Shown: positions 8,327 through 16,731, counted from the first letter of the stretch. The stretch: DNA of 64,000 nucleotides from Mesorhizobium sp. SARCC-RB16n (GCF_008520305.1 NZ_ML703263.1:421544-485543), one strand, 5' to 3'. The notes: generated by a model from the sequence alone, not told the origin. Translations and numbers: made by a program.

Positions 8327-9367
8327 TCAGTCCGGCCCAAAGCCCGGGCTCGTCGGGCTGCCGTCATCCAGCTTCGACAGCCATTCGACCAATGTCGGCC
8401 GATAGCGCGTCAGGCCTTTGTAGTTGGCGAGTTCTTCGGGCAGATCGCGGATCACCCGGTGCAGGCGCCGTGCCCATTTCGGCTGCGTCACCAGTTCGTC
8501 CATCTTGATCAGGTAGCAGCGGATCGGAAAGACGATGCCGTTGGAACGCGGCAGCCGCCAGAAGCTTTGCAACTCGACCCGCAGATGCACCTTGTCGCCG
8601 ACATTTTCGGGCGTCACCGTCGCCCGGTCCGGTCCCCATTTGTGGTAGTTTTCGGGGCTGGTGTCGAGGCGCGGATTGATGGTCATCGTCCAGTTCAGCC
8701 GCCGTGCCGGCTTGCCCTGCTGGATGTTGGTGAGGAACTTCAGCGCCCTGACGAAAATCCCCTTCTCATGCGCCAGCGGCACCGGCGCATGCCACTCGAA
8801 GAAATTCATGCCGATGTCGAAATCGAGCGACCAGTCGGCCTGGGTAGTGACCATGCCGGCATCCATCCACAGATTGCCGTCGCGCTGGTCGAGGATGCAG
8901 AAATCGCCCTGGCTCTGGCGGGTGATGTATTCCACCGGCCCGTAAGGCAAAGTCGAGGTATCGCCGAAGGTGAAGGTGTCGTCGATGCCGAGCGGCCGGT
9001 TGATCCAACGCCAGCGATCGCCATCACGCGTCAGCGTGAAATGCTCGGGATAGCCCAGCGCCTGCTGCTCCATCAAAAGTTCCAGCAGGTCCCAGCCGGC
9101 GAGCGTCATGTGCGGCAGCGACTGGCAACGCAGCGGATCCTCGGCCAGCACCATCGCGCGATCCTGCATCTCGGCGACATAGTGTTCGTCGACGTCGATC
9201 AGGTTCTCGAGCACGCTGCCTTTCGGGCCGACGACATGCGGCTCGATGTTGACCGCATACATGTAGCTGTCTTCGTGGAACGGAAACGGAAACCGCCTGA
9301 TGTGCTCAGGGCTGTTCCTGAAGGTGAAATCGTCGCGGAACGTTTCCTTGCGAAAGGTGATGCCCAT
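8327..9367 (-). CDS. dmmC: Dimethylamine monooxygenase, heme-dependent N-demethylase subunit (DUF3445)
   Basis: Protein of 346 residues of the DUF3445 / heme-dependent oxidative N-demethylase family. This is the probable catalytic subunit that removes a methyl group from dimethylamine using O2, giving methylamine and formaldehyde. Family features seen include a central DICILDQRDG-like segment (FCILDQRDG), the MNFFEWHAPVP segment, and RVELQSFWRLPRSNGIVFPIR near the C-terminus. The ATG at 9367 has GGAGG upstream, overlapping the end of the reductase gene 9 bases before. It is last in a minus-strand operon D-A-B-C. The subunit letter follows this gene order as I recall it for dmmDABC; the enzyme class is surer than the letter. 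Confidence 0.85.
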   Translation of the reverse strand: MGITFRKETFRDDFTFRNSPEHIRRFPFPFHEDSYMYAVNIEPHVVGPKGSVLENLIDVDEHYVAEMQDRAMVLAEDPLRCQSLPHMTLAGWDLLELLMEQQALGYPEHFTLTRDGDRWRWINRPLGIDDTFTFGDTSTLPYGPVEYITRQSQGDFCILDQRDGNLWMDAGMVTTQADWSLDFDIGMNFFEWHAPVPLAHEKGIFVRALKFLTNIQQGKPARRLNWTMTINPRLDTSPENYHKWGPDRATVTPENVGDKVHLRVELQSFWRLPRSNGIVFPIRCYLIKMDELVTQPKWARRLHRVIRDLPEELANYKGLTRYRPTLVEWLSKLDDGSPTSPGFGPD

Positions 9368-9376
9368 GATTTCCTC

Positions 9377-10342
9377 CTACCGTTCCAGCACCAGCGACCG
9401 GCCTTCGAAGCGCGAGACGCACGGCATGATCTTCCTGCCGGAACGGTGCTCTTCCGCGCTCAGCCAATGGTCGTTGTGGATGAACTTGCCGTCACACGAG
9501 ATGACGTTGGTCTCGCATTGACCGCAGACGCCGCCACGGCAGAGATAGGGCGGATCGACGCCGGCTGCCTCGATGGCTTCCAGCAGGCTCTGCTGCTCGC
9601 CAACGCGGATGGTCTTGCCGCTGACGGCAAGTGTCACTTCGAATGGCAGACCGGGCTGGGGCGCCGCGAAATGCTCGAAATGCACGGTTTCCGGCGGCCA
9701 GCCGAGCGCGGCGGCGCGGTCGCGCACCCAGTTGATCATGCCGGCAGGGCCGCAGACATAGAGATGCGTGCCGAGCGGTTGCGAGGACAAGAGCCGGTCG
9801 AGATCGATGCGCTCCTCACGGTCATCGTGATAGAGCCTGACGCGACGGCCGTAGCGTTCGCTCAGCACATCGGCATAGGTGCCGAGCGAAGCGGTGCGGC
9901 AGGTGTAGTGCAGTTCGAAATTGCCGCCCTCCCCCGCCAGTTGCGCGGTCTGCGCCATGAACGGCGTTATGCCGATGCCGCCAGCAAGCATCAGGTGCTT
10001 TTTGGCGCGCAGGTCGAGTGAGAACAGATTGACCGGATAGCTCACCACCATCTCCAGCCCCGGCCGGACCTGGTTGTGCATGAACAGCGAGCCGCCACGG
10101 CCGACATCGTCGCGCCGCACCGAGATCGTATATTCGCGCGTGTCGAGCGGCGAGCCCATCAGCGAATAGGGATTGAGCCTTGTGCGCTCGCCATCGCGCA
10201 TCTCGACCACGACATGGGCGCCGCCGGAAAAGGTCGGCAACAGCCCGCCGTCACGCCGGCGGAAATGGAAGCGAGTGACCAGGTCGTTGACCGTGACGAC
10301 ATCGCTGACGACGACGTCGAGCTTGGTGGTGCCGGTGCTCAT
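9377..10342 (-). CDS. dmmB: Dimethylamine monooxygenase reductase (FNR-2Fe-2S)
   Basis: Electron-transfer protein of 321 residues in the phthalate dioxygenase reductase style. A flavin/NAD(P)H module comes first (flavin motif NPYSLMG about residue 58, nucleotide motif GGIGITPFM about 121-129, CGPAGM near 196). It is followed by a plant-type ferredoxin domain in the last ~85 residues with the cluster ligands in CRGGVCGQC plus a later Cys. It would pass electrons from NAD(P)H to the heme demethylase. In isolation it could be taken for a vanillate demethylase reductase; the operon decides. Its ATG overlaps the stop of the preceding gene by four bases. Confidence 0.85.
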   Translation of the reverse strand: MSTGTTKLDVVVSDVVTVNDLVTRFHFRRRDGGLLPTFSGGAHVVVEMRDGERTRLNPYSLMGSPLDTREYTISVRRDDVGRGGSLFMHNQVRPGLEMVVSYPVNLFSLDLRAKKHLMLAGGIGITPFMAQTAQLAGEGGNFELHYTCRTASLGTYADVLSERYGRRVRLYHDDREERIDLDRLLSSQPLGTHLYVCGPAGMINWVRDRAAALGWPPETVHFEHFAAPQPGLPFEVTLAVSGKTIRVGEQQSLLEAIEAAGVDPPYLCRGGVCGQCETNVISCDGKFIHNDHWLSAEEHRSGRKIMPCVSRFEGRSLVLER

Positions 10343-10935
10343 GGGAAGGCCTCCTCGATCGGAGGAATTTCGCTGCGGTCTTCGGCATTGATGCAGACGC
10401 CCTGGAACGCGGCGAGGCGCCGGGAATAGTGGTCACGCACCAGCAGAAGCAGGCCGCAATGCGAACAGGTCGCCGGCTGCGTCGTCACGTTTTCAGTGAT
10501 GCCCTTGCAGTGCACACACTGCATGCGCCGCGCCAGCGAGCCGCGATGCTCGGTCTGCATGGAGGTGTGGTCGATGCCGGCTTCGAGGGCCACCTGCATG
10601 GCCTGGCCGATCAGACCTTCGGTACCGGCGAGATAGAGGCGCAGCCCCATATGAGCGTTGGTCAGCGTCTGCTTCAGACGCGGCAGCAAGCTGGCGAACG
10701 ACGGCGCGATGTGCAGTTGCGCCGGCTTCAACGCTTCGAGAGCGGCAACGTATTTGCCTTCAGGACCGGGAATGAAGACGATTTCGGCCCCGTCGAAGAA
10801 CCCGGCCGGAGCCCTGGCGGCCATGTCCGTTATCGCGAGTGCGCCTTCCGCATCCGCCAGGAAAAGATGATGCTTGCCGGGCTGCGGAGACAGCGTCCCG
10901 TAAATGGGCCGGCTGATGATGGTCTTGGCTGCCAT
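10339..10935 (-). CDS. dmmA: Dimethylamine monooxygenase DmmA-family subunit with zinc-ribbon tail
   Basis: Protein of 198 residues with an alpha/beta N-terminal region and a C-terminal CxxC-x13-CxxC knuckle (CVHC ... CSHC, about residues 148-168) that looks like a zinc ribbon or rubredoxin-like iron site. It is found in dmm operons and is needed for dimethylamine demethylation in known systems; its exact job, electron transfer or structure, is not visible here. The start MAAKTIISRP at 10935 is chosen because the much longer open frame upstream overlaps dmmD out of frame. The end overlaps dmmB by four bases. Confidence 0.75.
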   Translation of the reverse strand: MAAKTIISRPIYGTLSPQPGKHHLFLADAEGALAITDMAARAPAGFFDGAEIVFIPGPEGKYVAALEALKPAQLHIAPSFASLLPRLKQTLTNAHMGLRLYLAGTEGLIGQAMQVALEAGIDHTSMQTEHRGSLARRMQCVHCKGITENVTTQPATCSHCGLLLLVRDHYSRRLAAFQGVCINAEDRSEIPPIEEAFP

Positions 10936-10976
10936 TCTGTCTTTGTGCCTCGAAACCCCTCGCTGTCGATTATGCC

Positions 10977-12110
10977 TCAGCCTTTCGCCGTGCGCTTGGT
11001 CTTCTTGGGATCGTCGAACGGCAAGGGCTGCGCCGTCGCCTTGATGGAACCGCTCTTGTTGCGGATTTCGAGCTTGGTGTCCTTGACCGCGCAGTCGACG
11101 TCGAGCCGGGCGATGCCCATCGATTTCTGGACCAGCGGCGAATACATGGCGCAGGTCACCACGCCGACCTTTTTGCCGTCGCGATAGATCGGAGCGCCCT
11201 CGTCCGCCGGCTCCTTGCCGTCGAGCAGGACGCCGTAAATCTTGAAGCGCTCCTTGCCTTTCAGACGGTAGTGCTCCTCGGCACCGCGAAAACCGGTCTT
11301 GCCGGGGCTGACGGTGAAGTCGAGGCCGAGTTCCCACAGCGTGTCGCCGGGGCCCTCGGTCTCGAACGGATATTTCTGCGAATTGTCGTAGGGATAGAAC
11401 AAGAGGTAGCTCTCGACGCGCAGCATATCGAGCGTGGTGAAGCGGCACGGAATGATGCCGGCGCCCTTGCCCTCGTCGAGGATCCTGTCCCAGATCGTGC
11501 CGGCATCCTGGCCACGGCAGAATATCTCGTAGCCGCGCTCGCCGGTATAGCCGGTGCGCGAGATCATGACGGGGAAGCCGAACAACTGCGTCTGCGTGTG
11601 ATGGAAGTAATTGAGGTCGCGGATGCCGGGCACGTGCTTGGCGAGATAGTCGACCGCCGCCGGCCCCTGCAGCGACAAATCGTGCAGATTGTCGTCGAAG
11701 CGCAGCGATACGTCCCGGCCCATCGCCGCCCGCTGCAGTTCCTCGTGGCCGGTGCCCGAGCCGTGCACCACCATCCAGGAATTCGGCCCCATGCGGTAGA
11801 GGATGCAATCGTCGGTGAATTTTCCCGCCTCGTTCAGCATGCAGGCATAGGCCGACTTGCCGGGATAGATTTTTTCAACGTCACGCGTTGTGGCGAGGTC
11901 GATCAGGTGCGAGGCGTGCGGCCCTGTGATGTGAACCTTCTTCAGGCCGGAAACATCCATGAGCCCGGCCCTGGTGCGGATGGCGATATATTCCTCATCG
12001 GCATCCTTGTCGTAAGTCCAGGCGGTGCCCATACCGCTCCAGTCTTCGAGTTTCGACCCCAGGGCGCGATGGCGATCCGCCAGGGTTGAAAATCTCCAGG
12101 ATGCCGTCAT
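10977..12110 (-). CDS. dmmD: GcvT-like folate-dependent aminomethyltransferase, dmm operon
   Basis: Protein of 377 residues with the glycine-cleavage T-protein fold: a folate-binding core (DVSGLKKVHITGP, then LSLQGPAA), ISRTGYTGERGYEIFC around residue 190, and a C-terminal barrel with GVVTCAMYSPLVQKSMG. It probably captures the formaldehyde made by the demethylase on tetrahydrofolate. GGAGG lies eight bases before the ATG at 12110, which is why I drop 41 upstream codons. It is the first gene of dmmDABC, with a shared motif at 12226-12250 in front and a divergent operon of small membrane proteins beyond. The fold is certain; the gene letter rests on operon order. Confidence 0.82.
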   Translation of the reverse strand: MTASWRFSTLADRHRALGSKLEDWSGMGTAWTYDKDADEEYIAIRTRAGLMDVSGLKKVHITGPHASHLIDLATTRDVEKIYPGKSAYACMLNEAGKFTDDCILYRMGPNSWMVVHGSGTGHEELQRAAMGRDVSLRFDDNLHDLSLQGPAAVDYLAKHVPGIRDLNYFHHTQTQLFGFPVMISRTGYTGERGYEIFCRGQDAGTIWDRILDEGKGAGIIPCRFTTLDMLRVESYLLFYPYDNSQKYPFETEGPGDTLWELGLDFTVSPGKTGFRGAEEHYRLKGKERFKIYGVLLDGKEPADEGAPIYRDGKKVGVVTCAMYSPLVQKSMGIARLDVDCAVKDTKLEIRNKSGSIKATAQPLPFDDPKKTKRTAKG

Positions 12111-12225
12111 CCGCTCGTCCTCCGTTCGAAAATGCTGCTGTTCCCTGCTCCTTTGCCTGAGGCCGGAGCTTTGGATGGAATATTGACCGCAAACGCGGCA
12201 AGCCTGCAATCCCCTTGAAGCAAAT

Positions 12226-12250
12226 AATTTCATTGTCAGGCAAAATTGTT
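12226..12250. promoter_or_regulatory. Shared 25-bp element upstream of dmmD
   Basis: Begins AATTTCATTG, has a central CAGGCAAA and ends TTGTT. Nineteen of 25 positions equal the element at 25648-25672 before tdm, in the same strand orientation, although dmmD is read leftwards and tdm rightwards. It lies 116-140 bases before the dmmD start and about 150 before the divergent operon, and may serve both. Confidence 0.5.
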
Positions 12251-12331
12251 CACTCGAAGCGAGCGGTTAACCCGACGTAAATTCGTCTTGACAAGTCCGG
12301 GATTCGAGTGGAACTTATGAAAAAAATTTCA

Positions 12332-12347
12332 CTCTCTTGAAAGAGAG
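12332..12347. promoter_or_regulatory. Perfect palindrome in the leader of the small-protein/permease operon
   Basis: CTCTCTT-GA-AAGAGAG, a perfect 7-base dyad just after a TGAAAAAAATTTCA stretch and about 50 bases before the first ATG. A possible -35 (TTGACA) lies near 12290. It could be an operator or a short leader hairpin. Confidence 0.35.
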
Positions 12348-12397
12348 CGGCGAGCGGTGGATTCGGAACCGGGCGTCGGCAAAGAAGGGGAAAACCG

Positions 12398-12685
12398 ATG
12401 TCAGACCTGCAGCAGCGCATCGAGGCGCTATATCGCTCCGACTTGCGCGGATCCGCGCTCCTGATCCTCTGCCTATGGGCGACGATCCTCTTCGTCCTCT
12501 TCATGACATGGCCCTACATCCCGCACAGCGGCATCAAAGCCGTGGTGGCGATTGCCGCCGGCGCGGTGCTGATCTTCAACACGGCTGCCATCCTGGCGAT
12601 GGTCAAGCACTACAAGGAAGACAAGGAGTTCATCTACGGGCTCGACATCAAGAACGCCGACGCGTTCCGCAACCGCGAATCCTGA
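12398..12685 (+). CDS. Small two-helix membrane protein, APC permease operon
   Basis: I do not recognise this 95-residue protein. It has a polar N-terminus (MSDLQQRIEALYRSDLRG), two hydrophobic helices at about residues 19-38 and 46-68, and a charged tail (KHYKEDKEFIYGLDIKNAD). A GAAGGGG site precedes the ATG. It is the first of four genes that run tightly together to an APC permease (11-, 32- and 14-base gaps), all in the methylamine island. Small membrane partners are known for some secondary carriers, so an accessory subunit of the permease is a reasonable guess, not a demonstrated one. Confidence 0.75.
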   Translation: MSDLQQRIEALYRSDLRGSALLILCLWATILFVLFMTWPYIPHSGIKAVVAIAAGAVLIFNTAAILAMVKHYKEDKEFIYGLDIKNADAFRNRES

Positions 12686-12695
12686 GGATAAAAGC

Positions 12696-13073
12696 ATGTC
12701 CCGTTACACGCCTCCGGAGCAGAGCAAGGCCGGCCAGGTCTTCGATATCGCCGTCGTCGTGGTCGCCATCTTCGTGGCGCTATGGCTGCCATTGAAGCTC
12801 GGCCTTGCCGGGGCGGCGAAATCCATCGACGCGCTCGACGCCAAAACCTGGGAAGCGCTTGGCCAGAACCCGACCATGGCCTCGATCTGGGAAAAGCTCG
12901 GCTACACGCCGGAGACCGCGCACGACGTCATCCAGAACCGCTTTCACTACATCATCGACTGGCCGACGCTGATCATCATGGCAGTCGTGCTGATCGGCTA
13001 TTTCGTCTTCCTTTTTCGCGCATCCGACCGCGAATATCGCGACGTCATCAACGAAAAGTTCGACGACAAATAA
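12696..13073 (+). CDS. Small two-helix membrane protein, APC permease operon
   Basis: A 125-residue protein I do not recognise. It has helices at about residues 17-38 and 88-108 separated by a ~45-residue loop (DAKTWEALGQNPTMASIWEKLG) that could form a small folded piece. The C-terminus is acidic and charged (RDVINEKFDDK). It follows the 95-residue protein by 10 bases. The even spacing and one direction suggest that it is made with its neighbours and the permease. No enzymatic motif is visible. Confidence 0.75.
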   Translation: MSRYTPPEQSKAGQVFDIAVVVVAIFVALWLPLKLGLAGAAKSIDALDAKTWEALGQNPTMASIWEKLGYTPETAHDVIQNRFHYIIDWPTLIIMAVVLIGYFVFLFRASDREYRDVINEKFDDK

Positions 13074-13105
13074 AGTCTGACGACGAAGAATTTGAGGACA
13101 CGATC

Positions 13106-13267
13106 ATGTGGGTGGCACTCTCTTACGCATGCTGGGGTATCTCGATCGTGCTCGCGCTGTGGATGCTCTACGACTGGTTCCAGGTCGACACGACCTATAC
13201 CGAGGACGTTTTGACCTCCTCGCGCGAAGGCGAACTTGAAGCCGTTTCCGAAAAACACCGGATCTAA
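13106..13267 (+). CDS. Single-helix 53-residue membrane protein, APC permease operon
   Basis: A very small gene with GAGG eight bases upstream of its ATG. One hydrophobic helix spans residues ~2-23 (ALSYACWGISIVLALW) and is followed by a polar, acidic tail of ~30 residues. It ends 14 bases before the APC permease. Its coding reading is supported by the ribosome binding site, the tight spacing and a sensible membrane topology. I cannot assign a family. It may be an accessory peptide of the permease. Confidence 0.65.
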   Translation: MWVALSYACWGISIVLALWMLYDWFQVDTTYTEDVLTSSREGELEAVSEKHRI

Positions 13268-13281
13268 GTGAGGATTGAACG

Positions 13282-14685
13282 ATGACGGTCGCGGTTGAAT
13301 CGACGGGAACGGCTGTAAATGGCGACAGGGTGTCGCTGCTCAGGGTGCTCGGCCCCGCCCATGTCTGGGCGCTCGGCGTTGGCATCGTCCTGGTCGGCGA
13401 GTTCACCGGCTGGAATTTCTCCGCCGACAAGGGCGGCACGCTGGCGGCCCTTATCGTCTGCTGGGTGGTCGGTCTGCTCTACACATCCGTCGCCATGATC
13501 GATTCCGAGGTGACGTCCACCGTTGCCGCGGCGGGCGGCCAATACGCCCAGGCCAAGCACATTGTGGGGCCGCTGATGGCCTTCAACGTCGCGCTGTTCC
13601 TGGTCTTTGCCTACACGATGCTCGAAGTGTCCGACGCCATCCTGCTTGGCGACACCATCGTCGCCAAGGCCGGAGTCGACGGGCTCACCCACAATTCCTT
13701 CATCGCCGCCACCATCGTGGTGCTGGCATGGCTCAACTATCGCGGCGTGCTGATGACGCTCAACGTCAACTTCGTCATCACCGCGATCGCCTATGTCTCG
13801 ATCGTCATCCTGTTCTTCTCGGTCAGCCCGTGGACGCAAGGCGCGGTGCTGAAGCTCAACGAGTTGGTGACGCCAGGCAATGCGCTGCCCTATGGCTGGA
13901 TCGGTGTGATCGCCGCGTTCCAGTTCGGTATCTGGTACTATCTCGGCATCGAAGGGACCACGCAGGCCGCCGAGGAAGTGCGCTCTCCAGCGCGCTCGCT
14001 GCCCTATGGCACGATGGCCGGCATGATCACGCTGCTGATCGCCGCCGCCATGACCTGGTATGTCTGCGCCTCTCTGATGCCATGGGAATATCTCGGCATC
14101 ACGCCCTATCCGCTTTGGGACGCGGGCAAGCTGACCGGCAGCCCGCTGCTCGAAAATCTCCTGTTCATCGCCACGTTGCTGGCAGCCATCGCCTCTGCCA
14201 ATGGCTGTATCAATGATGCCGCGCGCGCCTGGTTCTCGCTTGGCCGCGACCGTTATCTGCCGAGCTGGTTTTCGGCGGTGCATCCGAAATACCGCACACC
14301 CTACCGCTCGATCCTGTTCCTGCTGCCGATCGCGCTGGCCTTCGCCTTCATCGCCGATCTCAATCAGGCGATCACCTTCTCGATCCTGTCGGGCGTGCTG
14401 CAATATACTTTCATGAGCATCAACATCATGATGTTCCGCAAGAAATGGCCGCTCGGCACAATCCGCCGCGGCTACACCCACCCTTTCCATCCGCTGCCGG
14501 CGATCGTGCTGTTCTGCCTCTGCGTGGTGACCTTCTTCGCCATCTTCCTCGGCTTCGGTTCGCAACTGAGCGCCATGGTCGCCTTCTATTTCCTGATCTC
14601 CGTGTGGTTCCATTTTTACCGCTACAAATTCGTGCGACGCGGCGACCAGTTCACCATGCCGTGGCCGAAACCGCAGGGTTATTGA
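13282..14685 (+). CDS. APC-superfamily amine/amino acid permease
   Basis: Integral membrane carrier of 467 residues with about 12 helices, APC superfamily. The first helix pair (GIVLVGEFTGWNFSADKGG) and the ISSEV-like unit (MIDSEVTSTVAAAGGQYAQAK) are closest in style to ethanolamine and small-amine permeases. With the mgs-gmaS-mgd genes downstream, it probably imports methylamine, dimethylamine or another short amine, or exchanges it. It is the fourth gene of an operon that begins with three tiny membrane proteins. A perfect hairpin follows the stop. The substrate is inferred from context only. Confidence 0.8.
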   Translation: MTVAVESTGTAVNGDRVSLLRVLGPAHVWALGVGIVLVGEFTGWNFSADKGGTLAALIVCWVVGLLYTSVAMIDSEVTSTVAAAGGQYAQAKHIVGPLMAFNVALFLVFAYTMLEVSDAILLGDTIVAKAGVDGLTHNSFIAATIVVLAWLNYRGVLMTLNVNFVITAIAYVSIVILFFSVSPWTQGAVLKLNELVTPGNALPYGWIGVIAAFQFGIWYYLGIEGTTQAAEEVRSPARSLPYGTMAGMITLLIAAAMTWYVCASLMPWEYLGITPYPLWDAGKLTGSPLLENLLFIATLLAAIASANGCINDAARAWFSLGRDRYLPSWFSAVHPKYRTPYRSILFLLPIALAFAFIADLNQAITFSILSGVLQYTFMSINIMMFRKKWPLGTIRRGYTHPFHPLPAIVLFCLCVVTFFAIFLGFGSQLSAMVAFYFLISVWFHFYRYKFVRRGDQFTMPWPKPQGY

Positions 14686-14692
14686 TGGGAGT

Positions 14693-14719
14693 AGGCCCGT
14701 CCAGGATCTGGACGGGCCT
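14693..14719 (+). terminator. Hairpin after the APC permease
   Basis: Perfect 12-base stem AGGCCCGTCCAG / CTGGACGGGCCT with a GAT loop, eight bases after the permease stop. There is only a short T-run after it, so termination may be partial, which would allow some read-through into the next genes. Confidence 0.6.
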
Positions 14720-14730
14720 TGCACGATAAA

Positions 14731-15420
14731 ATGTCCGAGGTGACATCAGCACTGTTTGCCGGGACAATTGTCCTGGCTCTCGCCCTTCACTTTGCGTGGC
14801 TGGCACGCCGCAGCCGCGACAGGGCGTCGGCAGCACTCGTCGCCGATGAGGCCGGCATTCGCACCGTCGTCGCGGACGCGGCCAATGTCTCCGATGGCAC
14901 CGCTGGCGTCATCACCTGGGAAGGATCGTGGAACGGCCAGCGTGTCCAGCTGCGCACCATCGTCGATACGCTGGCGACGCGAAAGCTGCCAGCACGCTGG
15001 CTCAGCGTTTCGGTGACCGAGAAGGTCGCGGTACCCGCGATCTTCGACATGATGATGCGGCCCGGCTCGCCGACGACATTCTCCAACTTCGACCATCTCC
15101 AGCATACGCTGCCGAAAGCGCCCGGCTTTCCTGCCGAAGCGGTGCTGCGGACAGACCGCCGGGGCACACGTTTCCCGCAAGGCATCATCGCCGGTCATCT
15201 CGAAGCCTTTTCGGATGGCCGCGCCAAGGAGCTGTTGATCACGCCAAACGGAGTACGCATCGTGTGGCTGCTGGCGGAAGCCGAACGGGCACGCTACGGC
15301 GTGTTCCGGCAGGCGGCGTTCGGCGAGGCGCGGATTGATCCGGCGGTGATCGAACGGCTGCTCGTCTCTCTCTCGGAGCTGCGCGACGCCATCAACCATA
15401 GCGAACGGCAGGTCGCATGA
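14731..15420 (+). CDS. Membrane-anchored protein of unknown function
   Basis: A 229-residue protein with one N-terminal hydrophobic helix (residues ~6-23) and a soluble remainder with no motif I can name. It contains alternating strands (GVITWEGSWNGQRVQLRTIVDTL; LPARWLSVSVTEKV) and an amphipathic C-terminal helix (ERLLVSLSELRDAIN). I take the ATG at 14731; a TTG at 14719 is possible. It ends in an ATGA overlap with the next small membrane gene, so the two are coupled. Its position between the permease operon and mgsA suggests a link to methylamine use, perhaps at the membrane. Confidence 0.65.
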   Translation: MSEVTSALFAGTIVLALALHFAWLARRSRDRASAALVADEAGIRTVVADAANVSDGTAGVITWEGSWNGQRVQLRTIVDTLATRKLPARWLSVSVTEKVAVPAIFDMMMRPGSPTTFSNFDHLQHTLPKAPGFPAEAVLRTDRRGTRFPQGIIAGHLEAFSDGRAKELLITPNGVRIVWLLAEAERARYGVFRQAAFGEARIDPAVIERLLVSLSELRDAINHSERQVA

Positions 15421-15746
15421 GCAGTTCAAACACTTTGCCGGCACCAGTGAACCCTTATCTCGTCTTGGGCGCGGCAATCGTGCTGCCGGCAAGCGGGCAC
15501 GTCATTCTGGGTGTACCGGTGCGTGGCTTGCAGTTTCTTTTCTTCATGGTCATCCTGGCGTGGGTTACCGCCAAGATCGCGCCGCCCGACGCCAGCTTCG
15601 TCGGCCGCCATGCCGGCGGCTTCCTGATCTACGCACTGTCGATCCTCGACGCCTACAAGCTCGCCCGCATCCGCAGCGCCAAATGGGTTCACAATGTCAG
15701 GCGGGACGGTGATGATGTGCCCGGCGACATCGGGCCGCACACGTAA
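15417..15746 (+). CDS. Small membrane protein coupled to the preceding gene
   Basis: A 109-residue protein with two clear hydrophobic helices (about residues 13-30 and 36-54) and a third weak one (~67-82), ending in a basic then acidic tail. The ATG lies inside the ATGA overlap with the gene before it. I know no family for it. Together the pair may form a small membrane complex. The gene is followed by the 84-base mgsA promoter region. Confidence 0.6.
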   Translation: MSSSNTLPAPVNPYLVLGAAIVLPASGHVILGVPVRGLQFLFFMVILAWVTAKIAPPDASFVGRHAGGFLIYALSILDAYKLARIRSAKWVHNVRRDGDDVPGDIGPHT

Positions 15747-15762
15747 CCAGAGGAAAATTTTT

Positions 15763-15781
15763 TTCATACCATTGAATTCAA
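15763..15781. promoter_or_regulatory. Dyads upstream of mgsA
   Basis: TTCA-N6-TGAA (15763-15776) overlaps a perfect TTGAATTCAA palindrome (15772-15781), both AT-rich within a GC-rich region. They lie 50-70 bases before mgsA and resemble the TTCA/TGAA dyads before tmoX and the regulator. Confidence 0.35.
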
Positions 15782-15830
15782 GGATTTCATTCGGTACATC
15801 ATATCTGGTCACAAACGTCGGGAGGCTGAC

Positions 15831-16727
15831 ATGTGCGGAATCGTTGGACTTTTCCTGAAGGACAAGGCGCTTGAGCCGAAGCTCGGCGCGATGCTGTCGG
15901 AGATGCTGGTATCGCTCAGCGACCGCGGCCCTGACAGCGCCGGCATCGCCATCTATGGCGCGACCGCCGGGAACGAGGCCAAGATCACCATCCAGTCGCC
16001 GAAGCCGGAACGCGATTTCCGCGGCCTGGACGCCGAACTCGCCAAGGCCCTCGGAGCGCCAGTGAGCATTGCGGTGAAATCGACACACGCGGTGATCAGG
16101 ACCACGCCCGACAAGGTCGACGCGGCGCGTGAAGCCCTCCAGTCGCTCAGGCCCGACGTCCGCGTCATGGGCGCCGGCGAAGCGGTTGAGATCTACAAGG
16201 AAGTCGGCCTGCCGGAAGCTGTCGTCGATCGCTTCGACGTGCGCAAGATGACCGGCACGCATGGCATCGGCCACACCCGCATGGCCACGGAATCGGCGGT
16301 GACGACGATGGGCGCGCATCCGTTCTCGACCGGCGCCGACCAGTGCCTGGTGCACAATGGATCGTTGTCCAACCACAACAATGTCCGCCGCGAGCTGGTG
16401 CGCGAAGGCATGAAATTCGAAACCGAGAACGATACCGAGGTCGCCGCCGCCTATCTCTCCTCGCAGATCGCGCATGGCAAGAATCTCGGCGAAGCGCTGG
16501 AAGGCACGCTGTCCGACCTCGACGGCTTCTTCACCTTCGTCGTCGGCACCAAGAACGGTTTTGGCGTGGTGCGCGATCCGATCGCCTGCAAGCCCGCAGT
16601 GATGGCCGAGACCGACCAGTATGTCGCCTTCGGCTCGGAATATCGCGCGCTCACCAAACTGCCCGGCATCGACAATGCGAGGGTCTGGGAACCGGAGCCC
16701 GCAACCGTTTATTTCTGGGAGCATTGA
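15831..16727 (+). CDS. mgsA: N-methylglutamate synthase, glutamine amidotransferase-type subunit
   Basis: Protein of 298 residues that starts MCGIVGLF, so Cys2 can act as the N-terminal nucleophile of a class II amidotransferase. It also shows HTRMATESAV and a GSLSNHNN segment, the typical glutamine-site motifs. With MgsB and MgsC it corresponds to separate pieces of glutamate synthase. N-methylglutamate synthase makes N-methylglutamate from gamma-glutamylmethylamide or methylamine and glutamate. GGGAGG is seen before the ATG. It is first in the run mgsA-mgsB-mgsC-gmaS-mgdABCD. Related GlxB-type proteins exist outside this pathway, but the full neighbour set supports Mgs. Confidence 0.9.
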   Translation: MCGIVGLFLKDKALEPKLGAMLSEMLVSLSDRGPDSAGIAIYGATAGNEAKITIQSPKPERDFRGLDAELAKALGAPVSIAVKSTHAVIRTTPDKVDAAREALQSLRPDVRVMGAGEAVEIYKEVGLPEAVVDRFDVRKMTGTHGIGHTRMATESAVTTMGAHPFSTGADQCLVHNGSLSNHNNVRRELVREGMKFETENDTEVAAAYLSSQIAHGKNLGEALEGTLSDLDGFFTFVVGTKNGFGVVRDPIACKPAVMAETDQYVAFGSEYRALTKLPGIDNARVWEPEPATVYFWEH

Positions 16728-16731
16728 GTTC

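Noticed and set aside
9377-10342. Vanillate O-demethylase reductase
   Set aside because: Domain layout is the same, but there is no Rieske oxygenase partner, and the neighbours are DUF3445 and DmmA-type genes.
13264-14724. A 486-codon frame antisense to the APC permease
   Set aside because: His/Asp/Arg-rich translation mirrors the hydrophobic helices of the permease on the other strand.
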